Of a stretch of 64,000 nucleotides of DNA, positions 22,221-34,510 are shown piece by piece. The translations under genes and the position numbers were made by a program. Position 1 is the first letter of the stretch; each line of letters begins with the position of its first letter. The notes under the pieces were generated by a model. That model made no database searches, was not told the DNA's origin, and saw only the letters and a list, made by a program, of their open reading frames with translations. Source of the DNA: Plumapathes pennacea (Eukaryota; Cnidaria; Anthozoa; Antipatharia; Myriopathidae); the NCBI GenBank assembly GCA_964036295.1, contig OZ038464.1:18398443-18462442 (forward strand). Direction: 5' to 3'.

Positions 22221-25200
22221 ATGCAGAACGGGATGTGTCACGTCACTAACGTAAGTAACTCAAACTTCAACTGAATTGTTTCGTCCAGCAAACCAATAAC
22301 ACCCAAGTAATTGTGCCAGATTAGAAAAGTTGACGCTCCAGCCCTTTCACGTGATTTAGAATAACCCTTTCACTTTCAAGCTCAGAACACAAGTTTTCCC
22401 GATAACTCAAGAAGGGAAGTATGAGTGATGTACGTAGTGAGAACTGATATTTCAATCAGCTCTCATTTGAGCAAGCCATCAAATGTTATGTTATCCAAAC
22501 CGTATGGAGTGAAAAAAATGAAATATTTTGTTTCAATATTATTTTATCTTTGTTGTGAATCTGCAAGAACTCGAACTCAGATCTTCTGTCCACTTGACTG
22601 CTACTGTCAAATTTAACTTATTCTTTGAATATATTTTTGCAGGGAGATGTACAAGCACTCAAGACCAAGTTTAAAGGAACGATGAACAACGGGTCACAGG
22701 TAAGACTGTGAAGCCGCATTAACAACTGAAAGAGGCAACAGATCAGTTAGTAACTCTGCTCAACAGCAACGCCGCGAACACTGCTATCAGATTGTATTCA
22801 TTGGGAGCTTTAATTTGATTGGTCACACCTGCACTTTTCATATGACAGTTCAAGAATTGGAAGTGAACACTTTTATTAAAACGTCGAGAGCAGCTTTCGT
22901 TTGAGTGGTCACACATCTAAGTTCATTTGACAGTTCAGGAATTCGTAGTTTTCTTCGCCTATGTCAGAAATAGGGTTTTAAAAAGCGGCATCTTCTTCCC
23001 CAGTTTTGACGCAAAGTGTCTTTTTCTAAGGTTCACAATCAAGAGATCAATGGAGTCGCAGCAAATGGCACCCATCAGGAATCAAAGGTAAGTTTGCTAA
23101 GTTGTCAGGGTCAATCTTCTCCTTCCTCTTTGTGAGCAACAGTGGTATGTATGGTACGGAGAAGTTGATTGGAGATCTGTTAGCTGATCAAACTCTAAAC
23201 TTACCTTGTGCAACCGACATGTTTTCTTTGTATTAGCTCAGGAGAATCTATAAACAGCCATATTCTGCTATTAGGAGACTATATTTATTGAAAGGTTTAA
23301 TTTGAGTGGTCACACCTTTTGGTTCCATTTGAACTAATTGAGAGCTTTTGTTTGAGGTATCACACTTTCAGGTTTCATTTGACAGTTCAGAAGTGGAAAG
23401 TGAACACTGCTATTAGAATGAAATCATCGAGAGTTCATTTTCTTTTGACTGATCACAGCTTTAGGTTTCATTGGGCGATTGGAAGAGAGTTGGCCGGAAG
23501 TTCTTTGTGTTGGGTCAAGTTCAACTTTGTTTGTGATTGTGTTAAACAGCATTTGAAGTAATTGATTAGTGTCTTTTCTTTTCTTCGCACAAAGGGATTT
23601 CACGGTTCAGTGTGTGCTGATGGCACGTACTCTGACCTACTCATCTCAGTCCAGAACCAGATCGAGGAAGCCATCCCGCTCGCTCAGAAACTCATTGAGG
23701 CCGCTCCTGCTTTGAACAATAATGGAGTCTTTACCATTGCTGATTTTGGAAGCGCCGACGGCGGTACATCTATGTCGCTTATTTACGCATGCGTGGAGCA
23801 TGTTAGGAAAGTTCAAGGGCCTGACCAGCCGATTTCCGTGATCTACGAGGACCAATCAAATAACGACTTTAGGCCGCTTTTTCAGCGCCTTGAAGGTATA
23901 AATGCGTTTATCAAGTGAAAATTCTGCAATAGAATAACTGTGTACATTACATATGTGAGCCAACCCTGTCTTTGATCGATAGTGGGGACCTTAGCACAAA
24001 GGTCAGGATTAGTTATTGTTGAAGCAATGCTTTATGACGTCAAGTGAACTTAAAAACAATGGTACGTCTCCGCGGACTACAGCGGAGACAGAATTTTGCG
24101 GGAAACAAATTCTAAAAATAACTCGAGACGCCATAGGGCTCACAGACCCGTTATGGGAGATGGACGCGTCGGGGTAATGGGCTCCTGTTGAATCCCACTG
24201 CGTTGCGCGCGAGTGAAATGTTGCGAGATAAGTGGCATTAACTTGATGCTCTTTACAGGTCTTAAAGCAGGGGCCAAGACTTACCTCAAATCATTTGAAA
24301 ACGTGTTTGCTGTTGCCTGCGGCAAGAGTTTCTATGAACAGTGTGTGCCTGACTGCACTGTTCATTTTACATTCTCCGCCTTCTCCATGCACTACCTGAG
24401 CGCAAAGCCATGTGACATTACCGATGGTGCTCATCATTCCATGATCACGTGCCCAGAAGAAGAGCGGAAATATCGAGCACAAGCCGAGAGAGACTGGGAG
24501 ACAATTCTGCTCAACAGAGCCAAGGAATTGGCCCCAGGTCAGTGGAATGGAATATGTCTGTCTGTCTGTCTGTCTGTCTATGTTTTCTTCTTATTCTTTT
24601 TGTTCTTGTTCCCTCTCCACCTCCTCTTCTTCCTTTTTTTTTTTTCTACCTTTTCTTTTTCTTCTTTGTCTTCTTCTTTTCCACTTCTTTTGACCTCTGT
24701 AGGGCGTTCTTTGTCTCTATCCTTTAATCTTTGTTACTCTGTCTTTTTGAGTCTTATTGACTGTCTTTCTATTATCTGCAGGAGGTAAAATGCTGATGGT
24801 CAACCTGGTTACAAACGAGCAGGGAGAGTTCCTTGGTTATTGCAAGAGCGCGAAGACTCCCCTGTACCCGTATATAACAAGCCTGTGGAGACAAATGTTG
24901 GATGAAAAAATCATTACACAGGTACGAGACTCTAGAAAACGAATGGGAATTGAGAAAAGCCAAGAGAAATATCATTCATAAGCCCGACTGCGTTTCTGTG
25001 GATTTTTGTAATATGATGTCTTATCCTCGTTCCAGGCTCTTTTCACTACCCCCTCGCCTGGATGATGTCTACGCTCGTTAAAACGCTTGAACTATCAAAC
25101 GAAATCTAAAGCTGTAACCACTTAGACTAGTTCTCAATGAGTGCATACTTTTTATTAACCGAGTACAGTGAATTATGGACCGTCTCAAATGAAAGCTCTC

Positions 25201-26764
25201 TATGAGTACATTCTAATTCCCTTCCAACTCCTGAACTGTCAAATGATATTTAAAAGGTGTGCCCACTCAATAGGTACAGTCTAATAACAATGGTCGCGTT
25301 GTTTTTCTGTTTATGTCATTTCTTCATCTTTACCTTATTTAAATGAATACGTGTACTATTACGAACAGGAGGAATTCCACTCGATGGCCTTTGTAAACTA
25401 CTACCGCACAAAGGAAGACTGGCAGAAGCCGTTTATGTCCAAGAATTCCTCGGTTCGTAAAGCAGGCCTTTCCTTGGTGCATTTTGAGACCAGAATTGAT
25501 CGATTTGCTCGATACCGTGATCCGTTCATGAATAGCGAGAGCGGAGCCGAGGGGTACGCCAAATGGTATATAGCAATGGTGCGCACATGGACACAGTCCG
25601 GCTTCTATTCAGGTATAACATTAGAATTCATCTTGCTCGCCTCGCGGAGAGACGAAAATATGAGTCAGTGCATGGTTACATTTCAGAGCACTGGCAAGAA
25701 GCCGACAGCACAGCATGTTGAAAGATTCCCGGCTTTTACAAGTGAAGTCAAGAAATTGCCCTTTTGCCTCTCCTTATTTCTATATTCGTGTGTTGCTTTT
25801 GTAGTCGTGTCGTGCCTTCCTAGTGTTGTGCTGGTGTTGTGTCGCGTCATGCTTTTCCTCGTGTCGTGCGCGTCATGCTCGTCCTCGTGCTGTGCTCGTG
25901 CTCGTGCCGTGTCGTGCTCGTGCTCGTGCCATGTCGTGTCATGCTCGCCCTCGTTTCGTGCCTTCCTCGTGCTGTGTTTGTGCCCTTGTCGTGTCGTGCC
26001 ATCCTCGTTCTTAATTTTAGCTATTATGGTCGAACTGTCTAAAAATCAAAAAATATAAAATCGCTTATGATGCTCGTGTCTGGGTAGTCTAACACCTTCT
26101 AAACACATGCGTTGAGGCGAATTTGTGGTATTATGTTTATATATAAACAATAAACTACTTTTGGCTTCGAAAATATGCACGGATAATGTCCGAGGATATT
26201 ATCTGTTCCGAGAAGCGAACAGTTAATGTTCAGAACAGAACTGTGAGCTTCGAGGAACAGATAATGTCCAAGGACAATTATCCGTGCATATTTCCGAAGC
26301 CAAAAGTAGTTTATTATCTTTATTATCCTTCAAATATTTCCTCTCGCAGCGCAAATAACGGCGCAAGAACTGTGAAGCTCTTTAGTGCTTTCTGGAACTG
26401 CTTTTTCGACAAATGAATTGATGTCTTCCTCCGTAGTTATCTCGTAATGTTTTTTGTGATTAATATATAAAACTGTGTTCGGATATCATATTGTCAATAA
26501 ACAGCGACAGTTCTCCAGGCGGGGGTTATTCTCTGATAACGTCGGCTCGTGGGTCATAAAGCTCAATATACTCACATGAGTTTGTCAATAGTTTTTATCT
26601 GTTTTGTTTTCACAGCTTTGTCTGACTCGCGTTCGGAGAAAGAGAAGATGGAAATCGTCGACGAAGTGTACAACCGCTGGACAGTGGATGTCACTTTAAA
26701 TCCAGAAGCGCACGGCCTGGAACCGATTGTATATTCCTTTATGGCTATCGAGAAAAAAATATGA
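22221..26764 (+). CDS. SABATH-family SAM-dependent methyltransferase, unit A copy
   Basis: Exons 22221-22250, 22643-22699, 23031-23087, 23595-23895, 24259-24537, 24782-24921, 25369-25612 and 26616-26764 join to 418 residues. Motifs match the SABATH / Methyltransf_7 family: FTIADFGSADGGTSM (SAM-binding glycine loop), VIYEDQSNNDFRPLF (equivalent of the plant NDLPxNDFN segment), FSAFSMHYLS (equivalent of SLHWLS, substrate/SAM pocket), and RAKELAPGGKMLMV. Plant members methylate carboxyl groups (salicylate, jasmonate, farnesoate) or ring nitrogens (caffeine and trigonelline synthesis). The animal substrate is unknown. The first three small exons (MQNGMCHVTN, GDVQALKTKFKGTMNNGSQ, VHNQEINGVAANGTH) give a polar leader of about 48 residues that includes a DVQALKTKF stretch; they are conserved in unit B. 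No signal peptide, so probably cytosolic. It lies 1.6 kb upstream of a P450 on the same strand. Confidence 0.88.
24550..24712. repeat. (TCTG)n and polypyrimidine tract
   Basis: TCTGTCTGTCTGTCTGTC is followed by TTCTTCTT-rich pyrimidine sequence in intron 5 of the methyltransferase. Unit B has fewer TCTG units. The Ser/Phe/Leu-rich open frames here are artefacts. Confidence 0.8.
25786..26015. repeat. GTCGTGC/GCTCGTGC minisatellite (unit A)
   Basis: Imperfect units such as GTGCTCGTGCCGTGTCGTGC repeat through the start of the last methyltransferase intron. Unit B (43725-43900) has a shorter version. Cys/Val/Ser-rich frames here are not protein. Confidence 0.8.
26149..26315. mobile_element. AATAAACTACTTTTGGC hairpin element (unit A)
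   Basis: AATAAACTACTTTTGGCTTC...GCACGGATAATGTCC... is mirrored by ...GACAATTATCCGTGC...GAAGCCAAAAGTAGTTTATT. About 167 bp here. The unit B copy (44031-44150) has lost about 47 bp of the interior. Confidence 0.85.
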
Positions 26765-27031
26765 AATTGGTGGAAATGTTCAAAATCAAAATGTCCAAAA
26801 ATGGCGTAAATATGTCTGCACCGAGTAATGCACCTAGTAAAGAAATGATAGTTAAAGAAAAGAAATCTGCAAATGCTTATACCTTATCACACTGCTCTTT
26901 TAAAAATGAGTTTATACAGTGTGTTAAATGAAGTAGTTTTTTTTAGTAAGTCTGGTTATCTTGAATTTAAGTACCCCACTCTATGTGATGCTTGGTAGCT
27001 TAATCCAAAGATTGTTGCTTGGTTTAATAAC

Positions 27032-27055
27032 AATAAAAAGGAATAATTGAATAAA
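27032..27055 (+). terminator. Probable polyadenylation signals of the unit A methyltransferase
   Basis: AATAAA occurs at 27032-27037 and 27050-27055, about 270-290 bp after the stop codon. Both are conserved in unit B (44888-44893, 44906-44911). Confidence 0.5.
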
Positions 27056-27723
27056 AAACATTACCAAACTGGTCCCCCGAGCAATGCGAGGGGTTTCTAA
27101 ACGTGACGCCATGTTATCGGCTGAATGTTTGTCAGTCAGTCAGTCGTGGGGCAGACAACACTTCATGTAAAAACCAGCCGCTTAAGATGTTGCTTAAACC
27201 TAATATAAATTCGCCGGGACAGTCTATTCGAGAAATGCTGCCATTTGGCCCCCGGCGATTGCAGCGAGAATTGTTGACAAGCCCTTTGAAATCTGATTTG
27301 AAGCCCGTGTACAACTTTTCTTCAATTCTGAGAGAAATTAGGCTGTTTTGAGCGGGTTTGCAAACAAAACAATTTGTGCTTGCATGAGGCAGTGCCACCG
27401 TCCAGTGCAGTCCAGTCCAGTCCAGTCCAGAGTACAAAATATTAATCCGCATAGGAAGCCTGTTTAATTGCGCACTTCATATGGAGCAAACTGGAAAACT
27501 AGTTTGTGTTCATTTTTTCCCGTATTACGACTGACCAACTTCAAAAGTAGTAAATGCGGGAGAATGACGCGACGATGTATTTACCGTGGGAAATGCGTAG
27601 TACGGTGTCACGCAACGCAAAAATATTCTAATCTTTAATAACACGAAGTTTTCGTTCCAAAATACGGTAGCTGCACACCCGGCTATGTATGTAGACTCGA
27701 GTTTACCATTCTATTCAGTAGAA

Positions 27724-28190
27724 ATTATTAGACAAACATAGAAAGAAACTAAACTACCCGGGGCTGCGAATGTCGACAACACAATACTGCAGGCCACTGT
27801 TGTTTGGGAGGGACGAGGACACCCGTGGGAAGAACGGGGGGGAGTTTGTTCGATTGCACCGCCCCTGGGCAGTTTCAACGTGAAACTTCAACAACGATGA
27901 CTCGCCATGTCGAGCCTATTTTCATTGTGGAATAAGAATTTTGTGCTTATGTCACTTTTGAAAACTGAGCTTTAGTAACTGAACCCTGGTCCCAGAGGTT
28001 TTCTAATCTATATTATTAGACAAACATAGAAAGAAACTAAACTACCCGAGGCTGCGAATGTCGACAACACAATACTGCAGGCCACTGTTGTTTGGGAGGG
28101 ACAAGGACACCCGTGGGAATAACTGGGGGGGGGGGGGGGGGGGGGGGGGGAGATTAGAAAATCTAGATTAGAAAACCTCTGGGGCCAGGG
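27724..28190. repeat. Direct repeat upstream of the P450, second copy inside a TIR element (unit A)
   Basis: A block of about 120 bp starting ATTATTAGACAAACATAGAA occurs at 27724-27845 and again at 28012-28125. The second copy sits inside an element with termini CCCTGGTCCCAGAGGTTTTC (27984) and the reverse complement ending CCAGGG (28190). Both copies end in G runs (7 G and 26 G). Confidence 0.8.
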
Positions 28191-28373
28191 TATAGTAAGT
28201 GGGCTTTATTAACCGACCGTGCCACAATAGATGAATATATTTCTGCAATTCAAATGAGCAACTCGTCCTTTCATTCTTTCACGTCTGTGAAGGCACGCTC
28301 GACCTCAGACGGGCGACAACGACGCTGCCTTAAGAAGTGCGCCAGTGGAGAATCGCTCTCTGAAGCAAGCAAA

Positions 28374-31300
28374 ATGGTACTCGGCTTTTTTGGATTTAGT
28401 TTTGACTTTGCCATCATTGGGAATGTTCTGTTGGCTGTAATATTTCTCTCTGTGCTCCACGTGCTCATCGAGTTGTACAAGTTCAGAGGAATGCCGCCTG
28501 GACCTCGCTTCACCAGCATCCCGGTTTTCGGGAATTTCTTGAGTTTCGACGCCAGTTCGGACAGCGTCAAGTATCGGATCAAAAGGTACGATTTGGAGAT
28601 TTAATTTCCATATCGTTATGTCAAGAATTATCTCCTAACTCTGTTTTCAATTTTAAACTAAAATATGCTAAAGGGATGAACTCCTCTGAACAAAAACATG
28701 AACTCCACATTGTAATGTACTCATTCTTTTTAGTCAGTCACGCCTTTGAGTTTAATTTGATAGTCTGGGAGTTGAAAGTCAGCACTACTCTCAATACTGA
28801 TCTCGAATTGATGCAACTTTAACAATATCAGTATAAACGGTCCCCAAAGCCTGCTTTCCAAATGATCGATGGCGCGAAATCCAGCGATCGTTTGCGATCC
28901 GTGTGGAAACCAGGCTTAAGCGTGAGTAATAAAGCAGGGACACATTCAGACCATTTTACGGAAACTGGTCAGATTTGTTTTGTTCTCTGGAAATGGTATT
29001 TTGGAAACATCAAAATCTAAAGGTTTTTTGGAGAAGTATTCCCCTATACCACCCTAGAAGCTTGTTCTTTCGGCGCAGCACAGATTCGGCCAAAAAAAAA
29101 AAAAAAAAAAAAAAAAAACGGTCAGGCTTCCTTCTGTATCCGCCGCTGTACAGATTGTATGACTTTGCTTTGTTTTGCTATTTCCCCAGTCTTGTGGAAC
29201 GCTATGGTCCAGTGTTCTCGGTCCGGCTCGGCAGCTACAAAGTTGTATTTGCGTCGTCAGAAGAAGCGGTCAGCGAATTGCTGGTGACAAGGAGTTCGGA
29301 TTACTCTGGAAGGCCTCCTTTCTACAGTTTCTTGAGCGCAACCTTCGGTAAGACAATACAACTCAACCTCACACACTCATCGAAGCGCTTACACACGCGG
29401 TGGATCTTGCGAATGTCGTGAAACGAGCACGCGTTACTACACACGGGAACGCAGAAACACACTTGCGTATTAAACACACGGGCAGACAGACGCACGAACG
29501 CACACGCGCTCACACGTTTACGCGTTACCTTGCACGCGCACAGACTCATTTGCGCATGCCGCAGTCATATTCAATCACACGGGCGTTTGGCACACACACA
29601 CACACGCAGACGGGAATATGCGCGCACATGCACAAATCCTGTAAATTTATCAGTTGACAGCTCTTCGTGATAAACAGCTATGCAGTAAAAATAACCGTTT
29701 GTTTATTTTTCAGGGGGTAAAAACATGGCCATTGGTCCGGTCAATACAGCCTGGCGATTTCACCGAAAGCTTCTTACTACGTGCCTACGTAATCACTTCA
29801 GCGATGAGTTGTACATTGACGAGGTGGTATCCAAACAAGTCAGTCATATTTTCAAGGTACATATGTTTCTTCAGATTTTCTTCAGTTTTTCGGATGTCAA
29901 TCTTCATGTTATTCAAAAGCATTAACAAGTTTCGTATCGTGACTACATCTGACGTTTGAGCTGGGCCTTGTTCGCATAGGGTCGGTAAAATAAATATAAC
30001 CGTTGCCATTTATAATTTATTTCCCAGTTGTTTGATGATCAGGGAGATTCGCCGTTCGATCCAACGGACATTCTAACAGCCACAGTCGCAAACATCATCA
30101 CCGAATCCGCGTTCGGTGAAAACTTCAATGACACACACGAAGATTACAAACGATTCTTTGAACTCAACGAAGTACTCTTCAAAGACATCCAACTCAACAA
30201 AGATGTGGGACTGCTGGACTTTTTTCCATTGGCGAAGTATTTCCGGCCAAAAGCGTACAAAAAAGCAGACTACTGCGCGCTAGAAGCTCGGAAGATCGCG
30301 CTCAGACAAGTCGAGAAGAGAAAGAAGATGTTTGATCCGGAAAAAGACGAAGCCCGCGACTTGGTCAGTGTTCTCTTGAAAGCAAGACACGAAGTGGAAA
30401 AAGAGGGCGACAAACAAAAAGAAGCCATGTTAACCGACGAGTACTTTGCCAACAGTTTGGAGACAATGTTCAGCGCGGGATACGATCCCACAAAGTAAGA
30501 CTGCTGTTCATGGCCAAAAATTGTCCCGAGAACCATACCGCACCCTCGTTCCTGGGCGAACCAACTAAACATACAATTCTTTTAATCTCAGTAAATCGTT
30601 TACATTAGAAGGCGTCCCTGCCCCCCGAAACAAGACATATTTAGGTTTCATTTGATAGTTGTAATTTTACGGCTACAATCAAATGCAAAAGTAGTTGAGA
30701 CACTGTGCATATTTTGAGCAATTTATCGGCTTTTAAGTTTTGTTGATTTCTGCCCCCTCTCCCCCCGTCTCAATGTTGTTCGGGCCTGAAATCTCGTTGT
30801 CCGATATTGGATACTCAACATTAAAACGGGGAAGGGGGGGGAAGATGCTGTCAAATGAAATCCAAATGAGAGTGAGGGAATAGAAGAGAAGAATGGGTCT
30901 TTTTCTGCGAGTGTCTCAATTATTTTGCATTTGATTGTAGGGCTATGAAGTGCATGGTTCAAACACTTTTAAGCTGTTTAACCCTTTTTCTCCCAGGTTC
31001 ATAGTGCATATTCTCCCAACCCTTCAAGAGATCAAATATGTGGGTAATGAACTGATAGTTCAATGAGCTGTCATCTGAATAATCTATCGGAAGCCAGCTG
31101 GTTCTCCTCCGGTATTGTTTATATATCTCTGGTGAGAGACTAAAAGAGAATATTGAAGATGATCATTCTTAGAAGCCGGTTTAAGGCCATTTAGACATCT
31201 AGACTACGGGGTCACATATTTTCTTTTTCTCCCGGCTAGCACCGCTCTCAGGTGGGCCGTCGCGTTCCTGGCAAGTTACCCACAACACCAAGCGGCCATT

Positions 31301-31634
31301 CAGCGGGAACTCGACGAGGTGGTGGGGCGAGACCGCATGCCAAAAATGAGCGACCGGCCCAGGCTCCCACTGATGCAGGCCGCCATCATGGAGACTCTTC
31401 GTCTGGGAAACGTGTTGGAGACGGCCCTCCCTCATTACACCATTACTGATACTACCCTATGCGGATATAGGGTGCCTAAAGGTTAGAGACGGAGAAGGAG
31501 TCCGGCGCAAAAACGGGGACTGGACCGAATTTTCTTCAATTTCAAAAGGAACCATTTCCGTTTTCCTGCATTTCTGATGTGTAATGATTTGCACGCGTCA
31601 AGACAGCTCGGAACTGGTCAATTTTGTCACTCTT

Positions 31635-31673
<39 letters not shown>

Positions 31674-32343
31674 TCTTTTTAACTGTTTGATCCAGGCTTT
31701 AACGAATATCACTTTTACTTACGCTGCTCTATGTTAGATATCGACATTTTGAGTTTTTCGACATTTTTTGATGGCTGCGTGAATTATTCCGGCAAGTATA
31801 TTAATGTACGATGGACGCCGTTAAGAAATTTAACTTGACGTTCCGAACAGGTTAAGCTAAGTAACGCTTTAAACGCCAGCTTACTACCAGTTCGGTGTTA
31901 ATCTCATTCAAATCAAGGTGAACCTAACTTGCTACATTATTTAACAATTCAAACTATCACACGTTTTCACGGAGACTAAGCATTTTATTGTATTCCTAAG
32001 TTAAGTTATTTTTACAGGCACAGTGGTTCTTCCCATTTTGGTGTCTGTACATCTGGACCCTAAAGCCTGGAAGAACCCCGAAGAGTTCAACCCTTACCGC
32101 CATCTCGACGACAATGGCAAAGTACTCCTGAGTCCCAAAAGTTACTTCCCTTTCTCCGCCGGCCGCCGAGCGTGCCCGGGCGCACCCACAGGGAAACAGG
32201 AGCTGTACATGGTGCTCAGCAAAGTACTACACCGATACACCTTCATTCCGGAGAATGGTAACTACCCCATCGACTTGACAGGAGTCAAAGCTTTTGCCAG
32301 ATATCCCAAGCCGTATAAGGTTCGCGCCATCAAGCGTCAATGA
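28374..32343 (+). CDS. Microsomal cytochrome P450, CYP2-clan type, unit A copy
   Basis: Exons 28374-28585, 29190-29347, 29714-29856, 30028-30494, 31240-31481 and 32018-32343 join to 515 residues, the usual P450 length. The N-terminus MVLGFFGFSFDFAIIGNVLL plus AVIFLSVLHVLIEL is a membrane anchor, followed by the proline-rich hinge MPPGPRFTSIPVFGN. C-helix WRFHRK (W-x3-R), K-helix METLRL (E-x2-R) and heme loop FSAGRRACPG with the axial Cys are intact. The I-helix reads SAGYDPTNT, with Pro where the usual acid-Thr pair has Thr, and the PERF region is FNPYRHL. The family performs NADPH-dependent monooxygenation at the ER; the substrate is unknown. An upstream in-frame ATG (28254) exists, but unit B breaks that frame, so 28374 is preferred. 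Confidence 0.92.
29091..29118. repeat. Poly-A tract only in unit A
   Basis: A run of about 25 A in P450 intron 1 is absent at the equivalent unit B site (46951), where GGCCA runs directly into CGGTC. Confidence 0.85.
29370..29640. repeat. Cryptic (CACACG)n tract
   Basis: ACACACGCGCACAC-like sequence fills P450 intron 2 and is shared with unit B at 47205-47470. Arg/His/Thr-rich frames are repeat artefacts. Confidence 0.7.
31631..31672. repeat. (ATTT)n microsatellite
   Basis: About ten TTTA units lie in P450 intron 5. Unit B has about five (near 49480-49503), with one substitution. Confidence 0.9.
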
Positions 32344-33919
32344 TGTCATTTGCAGCCTGTGCTCAGATAGATTCCCAAAATACTCGTGTGGGACTGAAAA
32401 GAAAAGTGTACATAGCATAGAAAGAATTCATAGTTGGATCGGCTGCTTGATATGTAAGTGATCAGATGCTAAGTTCTTTATACCATTCACAAAGAGACAG
32501 GGCATGTGGCATAAAGAGAATTTATAGTTGGATCGGCTGCTTGATGTGCAAGTAAGATGCTAAAACTTCTCCCTGCCTTTCACGAAGAGACAGTCCCTGT
32601 GGATGACAAACCTTCCGCATATTTGGATCAGCTGAAAACTGTCGGCATCACTGTGTTATTAAAAGGTTTTGTTGGACTGTAATGCACTGTACTACCTTGT
32701 TCCTTGTTTTTGTCAGTTTCCTTGCTTTCCCGACTTCGCTGATTATAATTTTAAAGCTTTTCAAAATGCACCACCCCATTCGCACGCTCGGAACTATGGA
32801 GCCACAGACCGCCTAAAGATTGTGCATCCTTTCACTACAAATTCAGCTGTGATCGCACACTTTGATTGCCTCTTGCAAGTTTGTCTCATGTCCAGCAAGT
32901 TGCCACAAAATTTCGAAGATGGTATCCGTCTTGCTCTGGAGTTTCCAAAGTTCATTTTCAATTATCTATAGCGTCTATAATACAAGCACGGTTGTACCCA
33001 GCTCCAATCGTTACGTTTCATTGATTTTCTTCTGTTTCGCCTAGCCTGCGTGAGTGCGTGCGTGCAAATATTTTCGTGCAAACTGATATGAAATGTTTAC
33101 ATTATGTCGGACAAAATGAAAGTTTCGCTCGCGAATTCCTCCAAACTAAACTGGCATGGCCCAGACGTTTTACCGTTTCATATTGTCATTCGATTTGACT
33201 TCAACTGCCTCGAGTGTGTTTGTGTGGTATAATGGGCTTCCGTTTTGGCTTCGGGAATTCCGTTTTCTCGTCTGGAGCAAGAAGAAACCACGTGTGCCGT
33301 GAGTACTGAATAGCCGACCAGAGGTAAGGTATTTCCCTCCAAACTAATTTTCGTGTATCAAACCCCGAGCAAAGATATCATTTTTTCTTCCTTACACTTT
33401 CTTGAACGAAAACGTTTGGAAGAAAACCCCGAACTGCTAACAGTTGAAGTTAAATTCGTTCGAGTTTAAATGTTCGACTAACTGTTCCATATTCTTTGAA
33501 ATCCTTTTGTACATTGTTTTGCAAAGCTCTGATTGTTGTTAATCTTAAGGGATTAGACTGAAATGTTATGTAAATAATCGTTTGGAGCGAATTCAGATTA
33601 CTTTTAAAAATGAGCAGGGTGAGCCTGGGTATAAAGAAATGTATAAGTAGTTGGCGCGCCCTCATGTAGTTTCAAATACTCTCGAAAAGGTGATCATACA
33701 TTCGCTAACTAAATCATTTCTTTGGTAACAGGCATACCTGTTAGCTTTCCCGTCGTCAGAGCAATTGCCTAAAACTAACGTACGTACCCAGTAATAACAC
33801 CACATTGAAAATGAAAACAGTGAAGTGACGTATATATAGCTCTTAACAGAGAGCGAGACTTCATTCACGTTGGCTGTTGACGAGTGTTGATTGGTTCTTA
33901 GTTTTCTGTAATCTGACAC
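32344..33919. other. P450 3' region and right end of unit A
   Basis: After the stop codon there are two similar stretches of about 40 bp (ATAGTTGGATCGGCTGCTTG at 32429 and 32524), part of the probable 3' UTR. A frame at 33097-33310 that is open in unit B is shifted in unit A, so it is taken as non-coding. Nothing else was recognised. Confidence 0.5.
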
Positions 33920-34345
33920 GCGGTGATTGCAGCGAGAATCGTTCACAACCCCTTAGAAGTATCACTGGGTCTGAAGCCCGTGTATAATTTGAAGTAAATT
34001 GTTCAAGTATTGCTTTGATTCTGGGAGAAATCATGCTGTTTTGAGTTGGTTAACATACAAAACAATTCGAGCTCATTAAATATGCATGCCTGAGTCAGGT
34101 GCATGCAATCTAGAGTAAAAACAAATCGCACAGGAAGCCTATTTAATTGTACTGGCTATGAATTCGAAATTGGAAAATCAGTGTTCCTTTTTTCCCGTAC
34201 TACGACTGCCGACCAACTTCAAAATTTAAGTATTAAATTTTGAGAACGTGCTTGGCAGACTGTATGAATTAATTTGACGTGCCGACCGTAGGAAATACGT
34301 ACTTCGTCACGCAATCGATTCTTTTTTCAACGCAAAAGTATAACA
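33920..34345. pseudogene. Diverged relic of the P450 upstream region
   Basis: From GGTGATTGCAGCGAGAATCG to about GTCACGCAA this segment follows, in order, the sequence at 27257-27620 upstream of the unit A P450: GCAGCGAGAATYGTT, GAAGCCCGTGTA, GAGAAATYATGCTGTTTTGA, AGGAAGCCTRTTTAATTG, TTTTTTCCCGTAYTACGACT, ACCAACTTCAAAA. It is clearly more diverged than A is from B. It carries no exon and marks an older, mostly lost tandem copy. Confidence 0.75.
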
Positions 34346-34510
34346 CACACACCATTCTTTTTCTCCTTCCTTTGCGTGTAGCACTTGAGTTCGAAGAAAA
34401 GATTGAGTCAACATTTCGGTAAAACAAAGGCTACTCTTGTTGGGTGTTACCAAAGTAAAAGTCCCATCAATGACAGAGTGAGGGGGTATCTGCGATTATC
34501 GTATTTCTAG

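Larger units (their letters stand above)
19219..33897. repeat. Segmental duplication unit A (methyltransferase + P450)
   Basis: This 14.68-kb block is repeated at 37277-51711 in the same orientation. Identity is very high by eye over exons, introns and spacers. Shared left edge is TAGAGTCTTTAGCAGGCTGG; shared right edge is GTTGATTGGTTC (A) versus GCTGATTGGTTC (B). The flanks differ: unit A is preceded by choline transporter exons 1-2 and followed by an older relic of the P450 upstream region. Confidence 0.9.

Noticed and set aside
24449-24788. Leu/Phe/Ser-rich extension after methyltransferase exon 5
   Set aside because: It is the polypyrimidine intron; splicing at 24537 joins in phase to GGKMLMV at 24782.
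25780-26058. Extension of methyltransferase exon 7 into a Cys/Ser-rich tail
   Set aside because: A donor at 25612 joins in phase to the conserved last exon at 26616; the extension is minisatellite and differs in length in unit B.
28254-28373. Longer N-terminus for the unit A P450 from an upstream in-frame ATG
   Set aside because: Unit B has a small deletion that shifts this frame, and P450s normally begin with the hydrophobic anchor that starts at 28374.
31252-31449. Alternative frames over P450 exon 5 on both strands (also 49097-49294)
   Set aside because: They are shadow frames of a GC-rich exon whose correct frame carries the ExxR helix.
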